This document shows, in pieces, positions 29,733-42,262 of a DNA stretch of 57,783 nt; positions within the stretch are counted from its first letter, which is position 1; every line of letters begins with the position of its first letter. Source of the stretch: Pseudomonas amygdali (GTDB taxonomy: Bacteria > Pseudomonadota > Gammaproteobacteria > Pseudomonadales > Pseudomonadaceae); NCBI RefSeq assembly GCF_002699855.1, contig NZ_LKBW01000002.1:1-57783 (forward strand), in the 5' to 3' direction. The position numbers were made by a program, and so were the translations under genes. The notes under the pieces are model-generated. The model was not told the DNA's origin. It saw nothing but the letters and a program-made list of their open reading frames with translations, and did no database searches.

Positions 29733-30161
29733 ATGAAAACTTTTACTGCTAAACCGGAAACAGTTAAGCGCGACTGGTTCGTCGTCGACGCTGCTGGTCA
29801 GACCCTGGGTCGTCTGGCCACCGAAATCGCGAGCCGTCTGCGTGGCAAGCACAAACCGGAATACACTCCGCACGTTGATACCGGCGACTACATCGTCGTG
29901 ATCAATGCCGAGCAGATCCGCGTTACTGGTGCCAAAACCACCGACAAGATCTACTACTCACACTCCGGTTTTCCGGGCGGGATCAAGTCGATCAACTTCG
30001 AAAAGCTGATCGCCAAAGCTCCTGAGCGCGTGATCGAGACCGCGGTCAAAGGCATGCTGCCTAAGAACCCGCTGGGTCGTGACATGTATAGTAAGCTGAA
30101 AGTCTATGCGGGCGCTGTACACCCTCATACTGCTCAGCAGCCCCAAGAACTGAAGTTTTAA
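29733..30161 (+). CDS. rplM: 50S ribosomal protein L13
   Basis: The product (142 residues) is ribosomal protein L13, an early 50S assembly protein. Family motifs are [26 protein letters not shown], the central [16 protein letters not shown], and [32 protein letters not shown] near the end. The length is standard. It forms an operon with rpsI, 14 bases downstream. Two likely promoters and a small hairpin lie in the upstream gap. Confidence 0.98.
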   Translation: MKTFTAKPETVKRDWFVVDAAGQTLGRLATEIASRLRGKHKPEYTPHVDTGDYIVVINAEQIRVTGAKTTDKIYYSHSGFPGGIKSINFEKLIAKAPERVIETAVKGMLPKNPLGRDMYSKLKVYAGAVHPHTAQQPQELKF

Positions 30162-30175
30162 CGGAATAGTTCATT

Positions 30176-30568
30176 ATGTCGGCGACTCAAAATTACGGCA
30201 CTGGCCGTCGCAAGACCGCAACCGCTCGCGTTTTCCTGCGTCCGGGTACTGGTAACATCTCGATCAACAACCGCTCCCTGGACAATTTCTTCGGTCGCGA
30301 AACTGCCCGCATGGTAGTTCGTCAGCCGCTGGAACTGACCGAGACAGTTGAAAAGTTCGACATCTACGTCACCGTTATCGGTGGCGGTGTAAGTGGTCAG
30401 GCTGGCGCAATCCGCCACGGTATCACTCGCGCTCTGATGCAATACGACGAGACTCTGCGTGGCGCTCTGCGTAAAGCAGGCTTCGTGACTCGCGATGCTC
30501 GTGAAGTTGAACGTAAGAAAGTCGGTCTGCGTAAAGCGCGTAAGCGTCCGCAGTACTCGAAGCGTTAA
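30176..30568 (+). CDS. rpsI: 30S ribosomal protein S9
   Basis: The product (130 residues) is ribosomal protein S9, whose C-terminal tail reaches the P-site tRNA. Motifs are [17 protein letters not shown] and [19 protein letters not shown], ending in the basic [14 protein letters not shown]. It is cotranscribed with rplM and followed by a terminator at 30591-30626. In P. aeruginosa petABC follow; here the next gene is sspA. Confidence 0.98.
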
Positions 30569-30590
30569 TTCGTTCTTCGTTCAAAGAAAG

Positions 30591-30626
30591 AACGTCCATC
30601 CCCTCGCGGGGCTGGGCGTTTTTTTA
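30591..30626 (+). terminator. Terminator after rpsI
   Basis: AACGTCCATCCCC pairs imperfectly with GGGGCTGGGCGTT around TCGC, followed by a run of T (30619-30625). This is an intrinsic terminator for the rplM-rpsI message. Confidence 0.85.
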
Positions 30627-30779
30627 TGGGTGTGATTTTTGCGGTCGAGGTGTTTTCAAGCTGGGCGTGTCACGTCGATATTGCGAGATTTGTAAGCCTG
30701 TCGGCGAAGATTACAGAATTTACATCGCGTAAATGAGCTATCTTGTGGCCCGCGACGAACACCTGTCCTGTTGCGTTCA

Positions 30780-30824
30780 TTATCGGATGCGCCCTTAAGG
30801 CGTATTCGTTCGTCTGTCCGATAA
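30780..30824 (+). promoter_or_regulatory. Structured sspA leader
   Basis: TTATCGGA at 30780-30787 and TCCGATAA at 30817-30824 form a perfect 8-base inverted repeat. Inside it, ATGCGCC can pair with GGCGTAT around CTTAA, leaving an unpaired CGTTCGTCTG-like stretch. The structure ends 13 bases before the strong ribosome site AGGAGG (30838-30843) of sspA. It may be an operator dyad or a cis-acting RNA; function is unknown. Confidence 0.45.
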
Positions 30825-30849
30825 ATTTTAACAAGCGAGGAGGATCGCC

Positions 30850-31467
30850 ATGGGCGTGACCAACCGGTTGGCCTGCTACTCCGACCCCGCCGACCACTAT
30901 TCTCATCGTGTGCGTATTGTGCTCGCCGAGAAGGGTGTCAGCGCCGAAATCATTGAGGTTTTGGCAGGTCGTCATCCGCCGCAGCTGATTGAAGTAAATC
31001 CGTATGGCAGCTTGCCGACTCTTGTTGATCGTGACCTGGCGTTGTACGAGTCGACGGTGGTGATGGAATACCTGGATGAGCGCTATCCTCATCCGCCCTT
31101 GCTGCCTGTCTATCCCGTGGCCCGCGCCAACAGCCGTCTGCTGATCCATCGCATCCAGCGAGACTGGTGTGGCCTTGTGGACCTGATCCTTGATACGCGC
31201 AGCAAAGAGCCTGCTCGTGTTCAGGCGCGCAAGGAGCTTCGTGAAAGTCTGACCGGGGTTTCACCGTTGTTCGCGGAAAAAGCTTTTTTCATGAGCGACG
31301 AGCTAAGTCTTGTTGACTGCTGTCTACTCCCCATACTCTGGCGTTTGCCAATTTTGGGTATTGAATTGCCGCGGCCTGCCAAGCCGTTGCTTGATTACAT
31401 GGAGCGCCAATTTGCGCGTGAGGCTTTTCAGGCGAGTCTGTCTGCTGCCGAACGTGAAATGCGCTAA
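30850..31467 (+). CDS. sspA: Stringent starvation protein A (SspA)
   Basis: The product (205 residues) is an RNA-polymerase-associated protein with a glutathione-S-transferase fold but no GST activity. In E. coli and other gammaproteobacteria it helps control stationary-phase, stress and virulence genes. The N-terminal thioredoxin-like domain includes [20 protein letters not shown] and the conserved [40 protein letters not shown] block around residues 52-90. The helical C-terminal domain follows. sspB lies 17 bases downstream. Confidence 0.96.
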   Translation: MGVTNRLACYSDPADHYSHRVRIVLAEKGVSAEIIEVLAGRHPPQLIEVNPYGSLPTLVDRDLALYESTVVMEYLDERYPHPPLLPVYPVARANSRLLIHRIQRDWCGLVDLILDTRSKEPARVQARKELRESLTGVSPLFAEKAFFMSDELSLVDCCLLPILWRLPILGIELPRPAKPLLDYMERQFAREAFQASLSAAEREMR

Positions 31468-31484
31468 GGCTTAAGGAGCCGTTA

Positions 31485-31895
31485 ATGAACTCCAGTCGCC
31501 CTTATCTTGTTCGCGCTCTCTATGAGTGGATCGTCGATAACGATTGCACCCCGCACGTGCTGGTCAATGCGGATTACCCCTCGGTGCAGGTCCCGCAAGG
31601 GTTTGCCAATGACGGGCAGATTGTCCTGAATGTTTCGCCAAGTGCGGTGCGTCATCTGCATATGGATAACGAGGCCGTCAGCTTCGAAGGCCGCTTCGGC
31701 GGTGTGCCACACACGCTTTATGTGCCTGTAGCTGCCATCCTGGGCATTTATGCCCGTGAGAACGGTCAGGGTATGGTTTTCGATCTGGACCCTTCCATGG
31801 ACGATGGTGAGGAAATCGAGATCGAAGATGATACTCCGCCCGACAGCGAGCCACCGCGCCCGAGTGGCCGGCCGAGTCTGAAGGTCGTGAAGTAA
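31485..31895 (+). CDS. sspB: ClpXP protease specificity-enhancing factor SspB
   Basis: The product (136 residues) is the adaptor that binds ssrA-tagged proteins and delivers them to ClpXP. The N-terminal substrate-binding domain (about residues 1-105) reads RPYLVRALYEWIVDNDCTPHVLVNADYP and continues to AILGIYARENGQGM. A disordered acidic linker follows, and the extreme C-terminus RPSLKVVK is the usual ClpX-binding tail. AAGGAG precedes the ATG. A strong terminator follows at 31907-31938. Confidence 0.96.
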   Translation: MNSSRPYLVRALYEWIVDNDCTPHVLVNADYPSVQVPQGFANDGQIVLNVSPSAVRHLHMDNEAVSFEGRFGGVPHTLYVPVAAILGIYARENGQGMVFDLDPSMDDGEEIEIEDDTPPDSEPPRPSGRPSLKVVK

Positions 31896-31906
31896 AAAAT
31901 GCGCAA

Positions 31907-31938
31907 TAAAAAAGGCGATCTCCGGATCGCCTTTTTTT
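31907..31938. terminator. Bidirectional terminator between sspB and dolP
   Basis: AAAAAAGGCGATC pairs with GATCGCCTTTTTTT around a short TCCG loop, about 12 pairs with A and T tracts on both sides. It can serve both sspB (plus) and dolP (minus). Confidence 0.92.
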
Positions 31939-31955
31939 CGCCTGCCAGTTACCCG

Positions 31956-33293
<1,338 letters not shown>

Positions 33294-33668
33294 TCAGCTG
33301 TCAAAAGCACTCTTGATGCAGTTCAGCGGTGCAGCGTTGCCAGGCTGGCCTTCAATGGCGATCACGTCGAAACGGCAGGGGTGACTGGCCCAGTCTGTTG
33401 CTTGCTGCAGAAAAAGCTGTGCGGCAGTGACAAGTTTTGCCTGCTTGCGAAAATCAACGCTTTCCGTAGCGCCACCCCAGCCTGAATGGCGCCGGTAGCG
33501 AACTTCGACGAATACTACTGTATCGCCGTCAAGCATGACTAGATCAAGCTCGCCGCGTTTGCATAACCAGTTTTGTTCAATCAGGTGCAGCCCCTGTCGT
33601 TGCAAAAACTGCAGGGCGAAGGCTTCAGCCTCGCGCCCTGCCTGTTGGCGGCTGCTGCTTGGTATCAA
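33294..33668 (-). CDS. yraN: UPF0102 protein YraN
   Basis: The product (124 residues from TTG 33668) belongs to UPF0102/YraN, a family with a nuclease-like (Holliday-junction resolvase type) fold. The putative metal-site residues are in GREAEAFALQFLQRQG, RGELDLVMLDGDTVVFVEVRYR and the K after FRKQAK. Function is unproven. I prefer the TTG that overlaps the lpoA stop (TTGA) because it gives the usual length; an in-frame ATG at 33719 would add 17 residues inside lpoA. Confidence 0.86.
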   Translation of the reverse strand: MIPSSSRQQAGREAEAFALQFLQRQGLHLIEQNWLCKRGELDLVMLDGDTVVFVEVRYRRHSGWGGATESVDFRKQAKLVTAAQLFLQQATDWASHPCRFDVIAIEGQPGNAAPLNCIKSAFDS

Positions 33669-35479
33669 GGCGCTGTGTCCGGCAGGCGTTGGATCTTGCC
33701 GTCGACGAACTCCGCCCATGGCAACTGACGCTCGACGCGACGGCCAGGGTTGATGCTCAGGCTGCCCGACAGGCCATCGATGCGGCTGTCAGGCATCGCC
33801 TTGAGTTGCGCAAGGCGTGGGGCCAGACGGTAGGCGTCGATGCCCATTGCGTACAGGCGACCAAGGCTGCCTGCAGCTTGTGGCCATTGCGCGGTGACTT
33901 GCTGGCGCAGTGGGTCTTCAGCGTTCAACAGCCATGGCGTCTCGCAGAAGCGCACACCGTTGAGGTCCATGTACTGCGCATGATCGTTGCTGTTGGTGAA
34001 CAGGTGCGAGGTGGCGTAGACCGGAACATCGCCTGCGTACTGGAAAACCATGGTTGGCTTGATCTGCTGCGCTTGTTGCGGCGTCGCGGCGAGGAACATG
34101 AAGTCAATGTCCTGGCGACGGCTTGGCTGCGCGGCTACCTGAGTGCCGGCAGTGCTCTGCAGGCGCTGGGCGCGGCCTTCACTGTTGCGCAACTGGAACA
34201 GATCGGCGACCTGTTGTGCCAGTTCTACGGGTTGGTCAACGTGCTCGGCTGCGATCAGCGTACCGCCCTTGGCCTGCCAGCTCTTGCGGAAGGCATCCAG
34301 TACGCGGTCGCCCCATTCGCCTTTCGGCACCATTGCTACAGCGCTGCGCTTGCCATCGGCCCAGGCGCGACGTGCAACTTCGCGGGCTTCGTCTTCGGCA
34401 GCCAGACCAAACTGATACAGCTGAGCGGGGCCTTCGTTGCTGGTGTCGCTGTAGTTCAGCGCCAGGGTAGTGATCGGAAGCTGCTGGCGGCTGTTCAGTT
34501 GTTTGACGAGGTTCTTTTCCAGCGGACCTACGACCAGCTGTACGCCAGCGGCCTGGGCCTGACGGTAGAACTCATCCATCGAGGTAACGCGCGAGCTGTC
34601 GAACACCTGGATGGCGGGTGGATTCTGTCCTGCTTGTTGTGCCTGGAAGTGCGCGGCCATGAAACCTTCGCGCAACGCTTTGGCAACTGCGGCCAGTTGA
34701 CCGTCCTGCGGCAGCAGCAGAGCGATTTTGGTAATCGTCTCGCTGGTCAGGGCGCGCAGTTGGGCGAGGGCGGTAGGCAGTTGCAGCGCTGCCGGGTGTT
34801 TCGGGTTCTGGGCTTTCCAGTTGTCGATGGCCGCCTGTTGCTGCTCAAGTGTGCCTGCGCCTTTGATCGAGCGGGCCAGATTCAGCCAGCCGCCCATATC
34901 TCCGCTGGCGGTACTTTGCAGCTGCTCGGCCGGCAGAGCGGAGACCAGCGTCCAGATTGCATCATTGTTGGCGCTGGCCTCTGCGCCTTGCAGCAGAGGG
35001 CCGGCGAATACTCGCTCATTGACGGCCGCCAGGGCCTGGCCATCGGCCTCCAGGGCGCGCGCCTTGACCATGTGGGTGCGAACCTGCTGCTCGACCGACA
35101 GTTCGCCCAGGCGTTGCATGCTTGGGTGGTTCAGTGCGGTCAGTGCTGCCTTGGGCTGATTGCGGCCCATCGCCAGCTCTGCGGACAATGTGCTGGCGAA
35201 AACCTGCAGTCCGGGTTTGAGTTGATCGATTTGCACCTGTCCGAGGATCTGCGCAGCGCGTCCTGCGTCATTCTGGCGGGCGGCCAGGTCGGCTGCACTC
35301 AAGCGCAGCGTTGCAGCCTGCTCGGGTGTTTTGGCTGTGGCGGCCTGATCAAGCAACTGCTCGATGCTGGCGTCAGGGGTTCGAGGCAGCTCGCCAAGGC
35401 TGGACGAGGGCGAGCTGGCACAGGCTGCGAGAAGGGCAGCGAGGCAGAGGGCAGAGAGCAGCCGCAGACAAGCGATCAT
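33665..35479 (-). CDS. lpoA: Penicillin-binding protein activator LpoA (LppC family)
   Basis: The product (604 residues) is an outer-membrane lipoprotein of the LppC family, which in E. coli activates PBP1A from outside. The lipobox ends at C20 (LLAAC). The N-terminal half (about 30-260) is helical and TPR-like, with SIEQLLDQAATAKTPEQAATLRLSAADLA near its start. The C-terminal half (about 275-600) is a periplasmic-binding-protein-like fold starting KIALLLPQDGQLAAVAKALREGFMAAHF. Pseudomonas also has its own activator LpoP, so the exact target here is uncertain. It is divergent from rsmI. Confidence 0.93.
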   Translation of the reverse strand: MIACLRLLSALCLAALLAACASSPSSSLGELPRTPDASIEQLLDQAATAKTPEQAATLRLSAADLAARQNDAGRAAQILGQVQIDQLKPGLQVFASTLSAELAMGRNQPKAALTALNHPSMQRLGELSVEQQVRTHMVKARALEADGQALAAVNERVFAGPLLQGAEASANNDAIWTLVSALPAEQLQSTASGDMGGWLNLARSIKGAGTLEQQQAAIDNWKAQNPKHPAALQLPTALAQLRALTSETITKIALLLPQDGQLAAVAKALREGFMAAHFQAQQAGQNPPAIQVFDSSRVTSMDEFYRQAQAAGVQLVVGPLEKNLVKQLNSRQQLPITTLALNYSDTSNEGPAQLYQFGLAAEDEAREVARRAWADGKRSAVAMVPKGEWGDRVLDAFRKSWQAKGGTLIAAEHVDQPVELAQQVADLFQLRNSEGRAQRLQSTAGTQVAAQPSRRQDIDFMFLAATPQQAQQIKPTMVFQYAGDVPVYATSHLFTNSNDHAQYMDLNGVRFCETPWLLNAEDPLRQQVTAQWPQAAGSLGRLYAMGIDAYRLAPRLAQLKAMPDSRIDGLSGSLSINPGRRVERQLPWAEFVDGKIQRLPDTAP

Positions 35480-35750
35480 TGGTATGTTCCTGAAACTCGA
35501 GCGAATTAGCGGGGAATTGTACCCAAGCGCTGGCCGGGGTGCGATGTCGAAGGTGTTTAAAGCCGTGATATTGGTCGCGTTAGGGTCATCTGGCGGCCAA
35601 ATCGTTCAATTCGAGGGGGCTGCGTTGTGTTGTGTCCGGCCTTGATCATGTTTTTTATCGGCATCCCTGATGCGCGAACCGCTCGGCCGTGCTTCAGCCT
35701 GTACAATGCATTCTTTCCAAGTATCAGCTTTAACCTGTGAGGTTTGCGTT
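35480..35750. promoter_or_regulatory. Divergent lpoA / rsmI intergenic region
   Basis: The 271-base gap carries TACAAT on the plus strand at 35702-35707 (candidate -10 for rsmI) and TACAAT on the minus strand at 35521-35516 (candidate -10 for lpoA). Neither has a strong -35. No gene, repeat or clear operator is seen. Confidence 0.4.
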
Positions 35751-36620
35751 TTGACTGTTCCGGTTGTTTCGAATTCCACTCCGGGCTCGCTTTATGTAGT
35801 GGCGACTCCTATCGGCAATCTGGACGACATGAGCGTGCGGGCATTGAAGGTGTTGCGTGAAGTCGCGCTGATTGCGGCTGAAGACACGCGCCATTCTGCA
35901 CGGCTGATGCAGCACTTCGGGATATCCACTCCGTTGGCCGCCTGTCACGAGCATAACGAACGTGATGAGGGTAGTCGGTTCATAACGCGTCTGCTGGCTG
36001 GCGATGATGTGGCGCTGATTTCCGACGCGGGCACGCCGCTGATCTCTGATCCCGGTTATCACCTGGTGCGTCAGGCGCGTGCTGTAGGTGTACCGGTTGT
36101 GCCCGTGCCGGGCGCTTGCGCCCTGATCGCCGCTCTTTCTGCGGCCGGGCTGCCTTCGGACCGATTCATTTTCGAGGGCTTTCTTCCCGCCAAGGCTGCA
36201 GGGCGCAAGGCAAAGCTTGAGCGAGTAAAGGAAGAGCCGCGCACGCTTATTTATTATGAAGCGCCGCACCGGATTCTTGAGTGTCTGCAGGACATGGAGC
36301 AAGTCTTCGGTGCCGACCGTCAGGCCTTGCTGGCACGTGAAATAACCAAAACTTTTGAAACGCTCAAGGGTCTGCCTTTGGGTGAGCTGCGGGCTTTTGT
36401 CGAGGCTGACAGTAATCAGCAGCGTGGCGAATGCGTGGTGCTGATAGCCGGCTGGACGCCACCCGAGGACGAGGATGTCATTGGTGAGGAGGCGCGCCGC
36501 ATACTGGATTTACTGCTTGCAGAGATGCCTCTCAAGCGCGCCGCAGCCTTGGCAGCCGAAATAACCGGCGTGCGCAAGAACCTGCTTTATCAGGTGGCAC
36601 TGGAGAAACAGAAGGAATGA
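35751..36620 (+). CDS. rsmI: 16S rRNA 2'-O-ribose C1402 methyltransferase RsmI
   Basis: The product (289 residues from TTG 35751) is an SAM-dependent tetrapyrrole-methylase-fold enzyme that 2'-O-methylates C1402 of 16S rRNA. RsmH, which methylates the same base at N4, is encoded 1.2 kb downstream. Motifs are GSLYVVATPIGNLDDMSVRAL, AAEDTRHSARLM, ISDAGTPLISDPGYHLV and IYYEAPHRI. I chose the TTG because GTGAGG lies 8 to 9 bases upstream and the length fits; the in-frame ATG at 35670 would add 27 unlikely residues. Confidence 0.94.
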   Translation: MTVPVVSNSTPGSLYVVATPIGNLDDMSVRALKVLREVALIAAEDTRHSARLMQHFGISTPLAACHEHNERDEGSRFITRLLAGDDVALISDAGTPLISDPGYHLVRQARAVGVPVVPVPGACALIAALSAAGLPSDRFIFEGFLPAKAAGRKAKLERVKEEPRTLIYYEAPHRILECLQDMEQVFGADRQALLAREITKTFETLKGLPLGELRAFVEADSNQQRGECVVLIAGWTPPEDEDVIGEEARRILDLLLAEMPLKRAAALAAEITGVRKNLLYQVALEKQKE

Positions 36621-36679
36621 TGGGTTGCCTTTAAAGGGGTGGATAACGGGGACAAGTGCGCCCCACGTGCTATTAAAGC

Positions 36680-36708
36680 TTGTTCTTGAAGGCATGTGCC
36701 GCTAACCT
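36680..36708 (+). promoter_or_regulatory. rnpB promoter
   Basis: TTGTTC at 36680-36685 and TAACCT at 36703-36708, with a 17-base spacer, are placed so that transcription would start at the first base of RNase P RNA (about 36718). The GCGGCGG between them is GC-rich, as in stringently controlled promoters. Confidence 0.65.
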
Positions 36709-36717
36709 TGGCGGCGG

Positions 36718-37075
36718 AGAGTCGATTGGACAGTCGCTGCCTCTTGTTGTTCCGCAACAGGGGGGGGAGGAAAGTCCGGGCTCCATAGGGCGGAGTGCCA
36801 GGTAACGCCTGGGAGGCGTGAGCCTACGGAAAGTGCCACAGAAAATAACCGCCTAAGCACTTCGGTGCCGGTAAGGGTGAAAAGGTGCGGTAAGAGCGCA
36901 CCGCACGTCTGGTAACAGTTCGTGGCAAGGTAAACCCCACTCGGAGCAAGACCAAATAGGGTTCCTAGGCGTGGTCCGCGCTGGAACCGGGTAGGTTGCT
37001 AAAGACGTCCAGCGATGGCCGTCGTAGAGGAATGACTGTTCTCGACAGAACCCGGCTTACAGATCGACTCTCCAC
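36718..37075 (+). ncRNA. rnpB: RNase P RNA (M1 RNA)
   Basis: This is the catalytic RNA of RNase P, which removes the 5' leaders of tRNA precursors. The type A bacterial core is clear: GAGGAAAGTCCGGGCTCC near 36770, ACAGAAAATAACCGCC near 36838, GTAAGGGTGAAAAGGTGCGGTAAGAG near 36871, and the late GAACCCGGCTTA near 37047. The first bases (AGAGTCGAT) pair with the last (ATCGACTCT) as helix P1. A T run at 37077-37082 provides the stop. The ends may be off by a few bases. Confidence 0.96.
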
Positions 37076-37382
37076 CTTTTTTCTCACCCTTCGTTTCAAG
37101 CAGCAAAACCCTCTCGTAATACCAAAAAAATCTTACAGCTCATAAATCACATTAACTTTGAATCGCAACGATTTGAGTTGTGTGGGATTTATCTGTCAGA
37201 TCGTTCGTAAAATTACCCTTTTATACCCAATACCTCTCCTAAATCTCCGAAATGTAAGGGTTTTCCTTAAGACCGTGCCTTGACGGTGTGGTGGGCGCGT
37301 TCCTATAGTGTGCACAAGTGGCAGAAAGTGGCACGAAGTGGGTTTTTTCAGCGCAAAAAGCTAAAATTCGGAGAATGCGCCT
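37076..37382 (+). promoter_or_regulatory. mraZ promoter with MraZ-binding repeats
   Basis: The first 200 bases are AT-rich without a gene. TTGACG at 37280-37285 and TATAGT at 37304-37309, 18 apart, form the main dcw promoter. Just after lie three direct repeats, AAGTGGCAGA, AAGTGGCACG and AAGTGGGTTT (37316-37345), spaced exactly 10 bases. Such GTGG-type repeats are the known binding sites of MraZ, so the operon is probably self-repressed. Confidence 0.8.
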
Positions 37383-37838
37383 GTGTTCCGTGGTGCCAAC
37401 GCGATCAATCTCGATGCCAAGGGCCGTCTCGCTATGCCGAGCCGGTACCGTGACGAGTTGGATTCGCGTAGTGCCGGGCAACTTATCGTGACCATTGACG
37501 CCGTTGATCCCTGTCTTTGCCTGTACCCGCTTTCCGAATGGGAGCTGATAGAGGCAAAACTTCGTGATCTGGCGACGTTTCGTGAAGAGAACCGTCGTCT
37601 GCAAAGGCTTTTGATTGGTAATGCTGTCGATCTGGAACTCGATGGCAGCGGGCGTTTTCTGGTGCCGCCACGCTTGCGCGATTACGCCAGGCTGGATAAG
37701 CGCGTAATGCTGGTGGGCCAGCTCAACAAGTTTCAACTGTGGGACGAGGACGCCTGGAACGCTCTTGCTGATGCTGACCTGGCTGCCATTCAAAAACCTG
37801 GCGCTATGCCCGACGAATTACGTGATTTGATCCTGTGA
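37383..37838 (+). CDS. mraZ: Transcriptional regulator MraZ
   Basis: The product (151 residues) is a SpoVT-AbrB-like DNA-binding protein that represses its own dcw operon. Two MraZ repeats are visible, each with a DxxGR core: [16 protein letters not shown] (about residues 9-24) and [18 protein letters not shown] (about 84-101). It starts with GTG 37383, with GGAG 9 bases upstream. Three direct repeats in the promoter are its likely operator. It overlaps rsmH by 4 bases (GTGA). Confidence 0.95.
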   Translation: MFRGANAINLDAKGRLAMPSRYRDELDSRSAGQLIVTIDAVDPCLCLYPLSEWELIEAKLRDLATFREENRRLQRLLIGNAVDLELDGSGRFLVPPRLRDYARLDKRVMLVGQLNKFQLWDEDAWNALADADLAAIQKPGAMPDELRDLIL

Positions 37839-38778
37839 CTATGAACAGCGGCTTTACCCACATCACCGTGCTGCTTGAAGAAGCCGTGGAGGCTCTCGCG
37901 GTGCGTGCCGATGGCTGCTATCTGGACGGCACGTTCGGACGTGGCGGGCATAGTCGTCTGATATTGAGCCAGCTTGGCCCTGATGGTCGGCTTCTTGGGT
38001 TCGACAAGGACCCTCAAGCGATTGCCACAGGGCAAGCGCTAGCGGCCGAAGACGGCCGCTTTGTCATTGTGCAGCGCAGCTTTGCCGAATTGGGATCCGA
38101 GGCTCAGGAACGCGGTTTGGCGGGCAAGGTCAGCGGTATTCTGCTGGATCTGGGCGTTTCGTCCCCGCAGCTGGATGACCCCGAGCGCGGCTTCAGTTTC
38201 ATGAACGACGGCCCGCTGGACATGCGCATGGACCCAACCCGTGGCGTGAGCGCTGCCGAGCTCATCGCGACTGCACCCGCTGAAGAAATTGCCCGCGTAT
38301 TCAAGGAATACGGCGAAGAGCGGTTTGCCAAGCGCATGGCTAATGCCGTCGTCGCGCGCCGTGAAGTCCAGCCTTTCGAGCGTACCGCTGATCTGGCAGA
38401 AGTGCTCAAGGTCGCCAACCCTGCCTGGGAGAAGGGCAAGAATCCTGCAACGCGAGCCTTTCAAGGGCTGCGTATTCACGTGAACAACGAGCTGGGTGAT
38501 CTGGAAGCCGGTCTTGAAGCCGCACTGGATGCCCTTGAAGTCGGTGGTCGCCTCGTCGTCATCAGTTTTCACTCGCTGGAAGACCGTATCGTCAAATTGT
38601 TCATGCGCAAGCTCGCCAAGGGCGAAGCCGACAACATGCCACGCAATCTGCCGATCCAGTTCAAGCCGTTCGAACCGAAAATCAAAATTCACGGCAAGGC
38701 TCAATTCGCCTCGGATACCGAAACCAAAGCCAACCCGCGTTCGCGCAGCGCTGTCATGCGCGTAGCGGAGAAGCTCAG

Positions 38779-38782
<4 letters not shown>
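37835..38782 (+). CDS. rsmH: 16S rRNA N4-cytosine-1402 methyltransferase RsmH
   Basis: The product (315 residues) methylates N4 of C1402 in 16S rRNA and was formerly MraW. The SAM site is seen in [22 protein letters not shown], with [29 protein letters not shown] and [13 protein letters not shown] as further family blocks. I chose GTG 37835 (overlapping the mraZ stop), because homologues start MT; an ATG at 37841 is the alternative. RsmI acts on the same nucleotide. Confidence 0.96.
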
Positions 38783-40798
<2,016 letters not shown>

Positions 40799-40799
<1 letters not shown>

Positions 40800-42262
40800 T
40801 GGCCTTTAATCTGAGCAAGATTTTCGCTCACACCGACCGCGATCCCTTGATTCGCGAGTTGACTCTCGACAGCCGCAATGTCCGTCCGGGTGATCTGTTT
40901 CTGGCCGTGCCGGGTATCAAGGTCGATGGCCGTGCGCATATTGCCGACGCGCTCAAGCGTGGCGCTGCGGCTGTGGCTTACGAAGTAGAAGGCTCGACCG
41001 TTCTGCCGATCACCGACGTGCCGCTGATCCCGGTCAAGGGGCTCGCCGCGCAGTTGTCCGATATTGCCGGCCGCTTCTACGGCGATCCGAGCCGCAGCCT
41101 GAATCTGGTAGGCGTTACCGGCACCAACGGCAAGACCAGCGTCACTCAACTGGTTGCCCAGGCGCTTGATGCACTGGGTCAGCACTGCGGCATCGTCGGC
41201 ACGCTGGGCACAGGCTTCTACGGCGCGCTGCAAAGCGGCCGTCATACCACGCCCGACCCGATAGCCGTTCAGGCGACGCTGACCGACCTGAAAAAGGCCG
41301 GTGCGCGCGCAGTGGCAATGGAAGTGTCGTCTCATGGGCTGGATCAAGGGCGGGCGACGGCGCTGGCGTTTGATGTGGCGGTGCTGACCAATCTGTCCCG
41401 TGATCACCTGGATTATCACGGCACCATGGAAGCGTACGCTGCCGCCAAGGCCAAGCTGTTTGCGTGGTCCAACCTGAAATGCCGGGTAATCAACCTGGAT
41501 GATGCTTTCGGTCGTGAATTGGCCGGTATCAAGCAAGAGTCGCGGTTGATCACCTATAGCCAGCTGGACAGCTCGGCCTACCTGTATTGCCGCGATGCGA
41601 AATTCGATGACGATGGCGTGCGCGCTACGCTGGTCACGCCTCAGGGCGAGCACTTCCTGCGCAGCAGCCTGCTGGGTCGCTTCAACCTGAGCAACGTGCT
41701 GTCTGCGGTGGGCGCTTTGCTGGGCCTGGATTACGCGCTGGACGAAATTCTCAAGGTGTTGCCGAAACTCGAAGGCCCGGTCGGGCGCATGCAGCGTCTG
41801 GGCGGTGCCGACAAGCCGCTGGTGGTTGTCGACTATGCGCATACTCCGGATGCGCTGGAAAAAGTCCTCGAAGCACTGCGCCCGCACGCCAAAGGCCGCC
41901 TGTTGTGCCTGTTCGGCTGCGGCGGTGATCGTGATCGCGGCAAGCGTCCGCTGATGGCTGAAGTGGTCGAACGCCTGGCCGACGGTGTGTGGGTCACCGA
42001 CGACAACCCGCGCTCCGAATCGCCAGCCAGTATTTTTGACGATATCCGCCCTGGCTTCGCTGCTGCTGACAAGGTGCGCTTCATCGAAGGTCGCGGCCAG
42101 GCCATTGCCGAGTTGATCGCCAGCGCCAATGCCGATGATGTCGTAGTCCTGGCCGGTAAAGGGCATGAGGATTATCAGGAGATCGACGGTCAGCGCCATC
42201 CGTTCTCTGACCTGCAAGAAGCTGCCAAGGCGCTTGCTGCGTGGGGGCCTGCGAATGATTAA
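40799..42262 (+). CDS. murE: UDP-MurNAc-tripeptide synthetase MurE
   Basis: The product (487 residues) adds meso-diaminopimelate to UDP-MurNAc-L-Ala-D-Glu. The ATP site is VGVTGTNGKTSVTQL at about residues 105-119, and DDNPRSE is the signature that selects meso-DAP rather than lysine. The carbamylated lysine lies in the middle domain near AAKAKLF. AAGGAGG lies upstream within ftsI. It overlaps murF by 8 bases. Confidence 0.97.

Noticed and set aside
33659..35509. 616-codon open frame opposite lpoA
   Set aside because: It is the shadow of lpoA, which has a lipobox and the expected two-domain pattern. The antisense protein has no recognisable feature.
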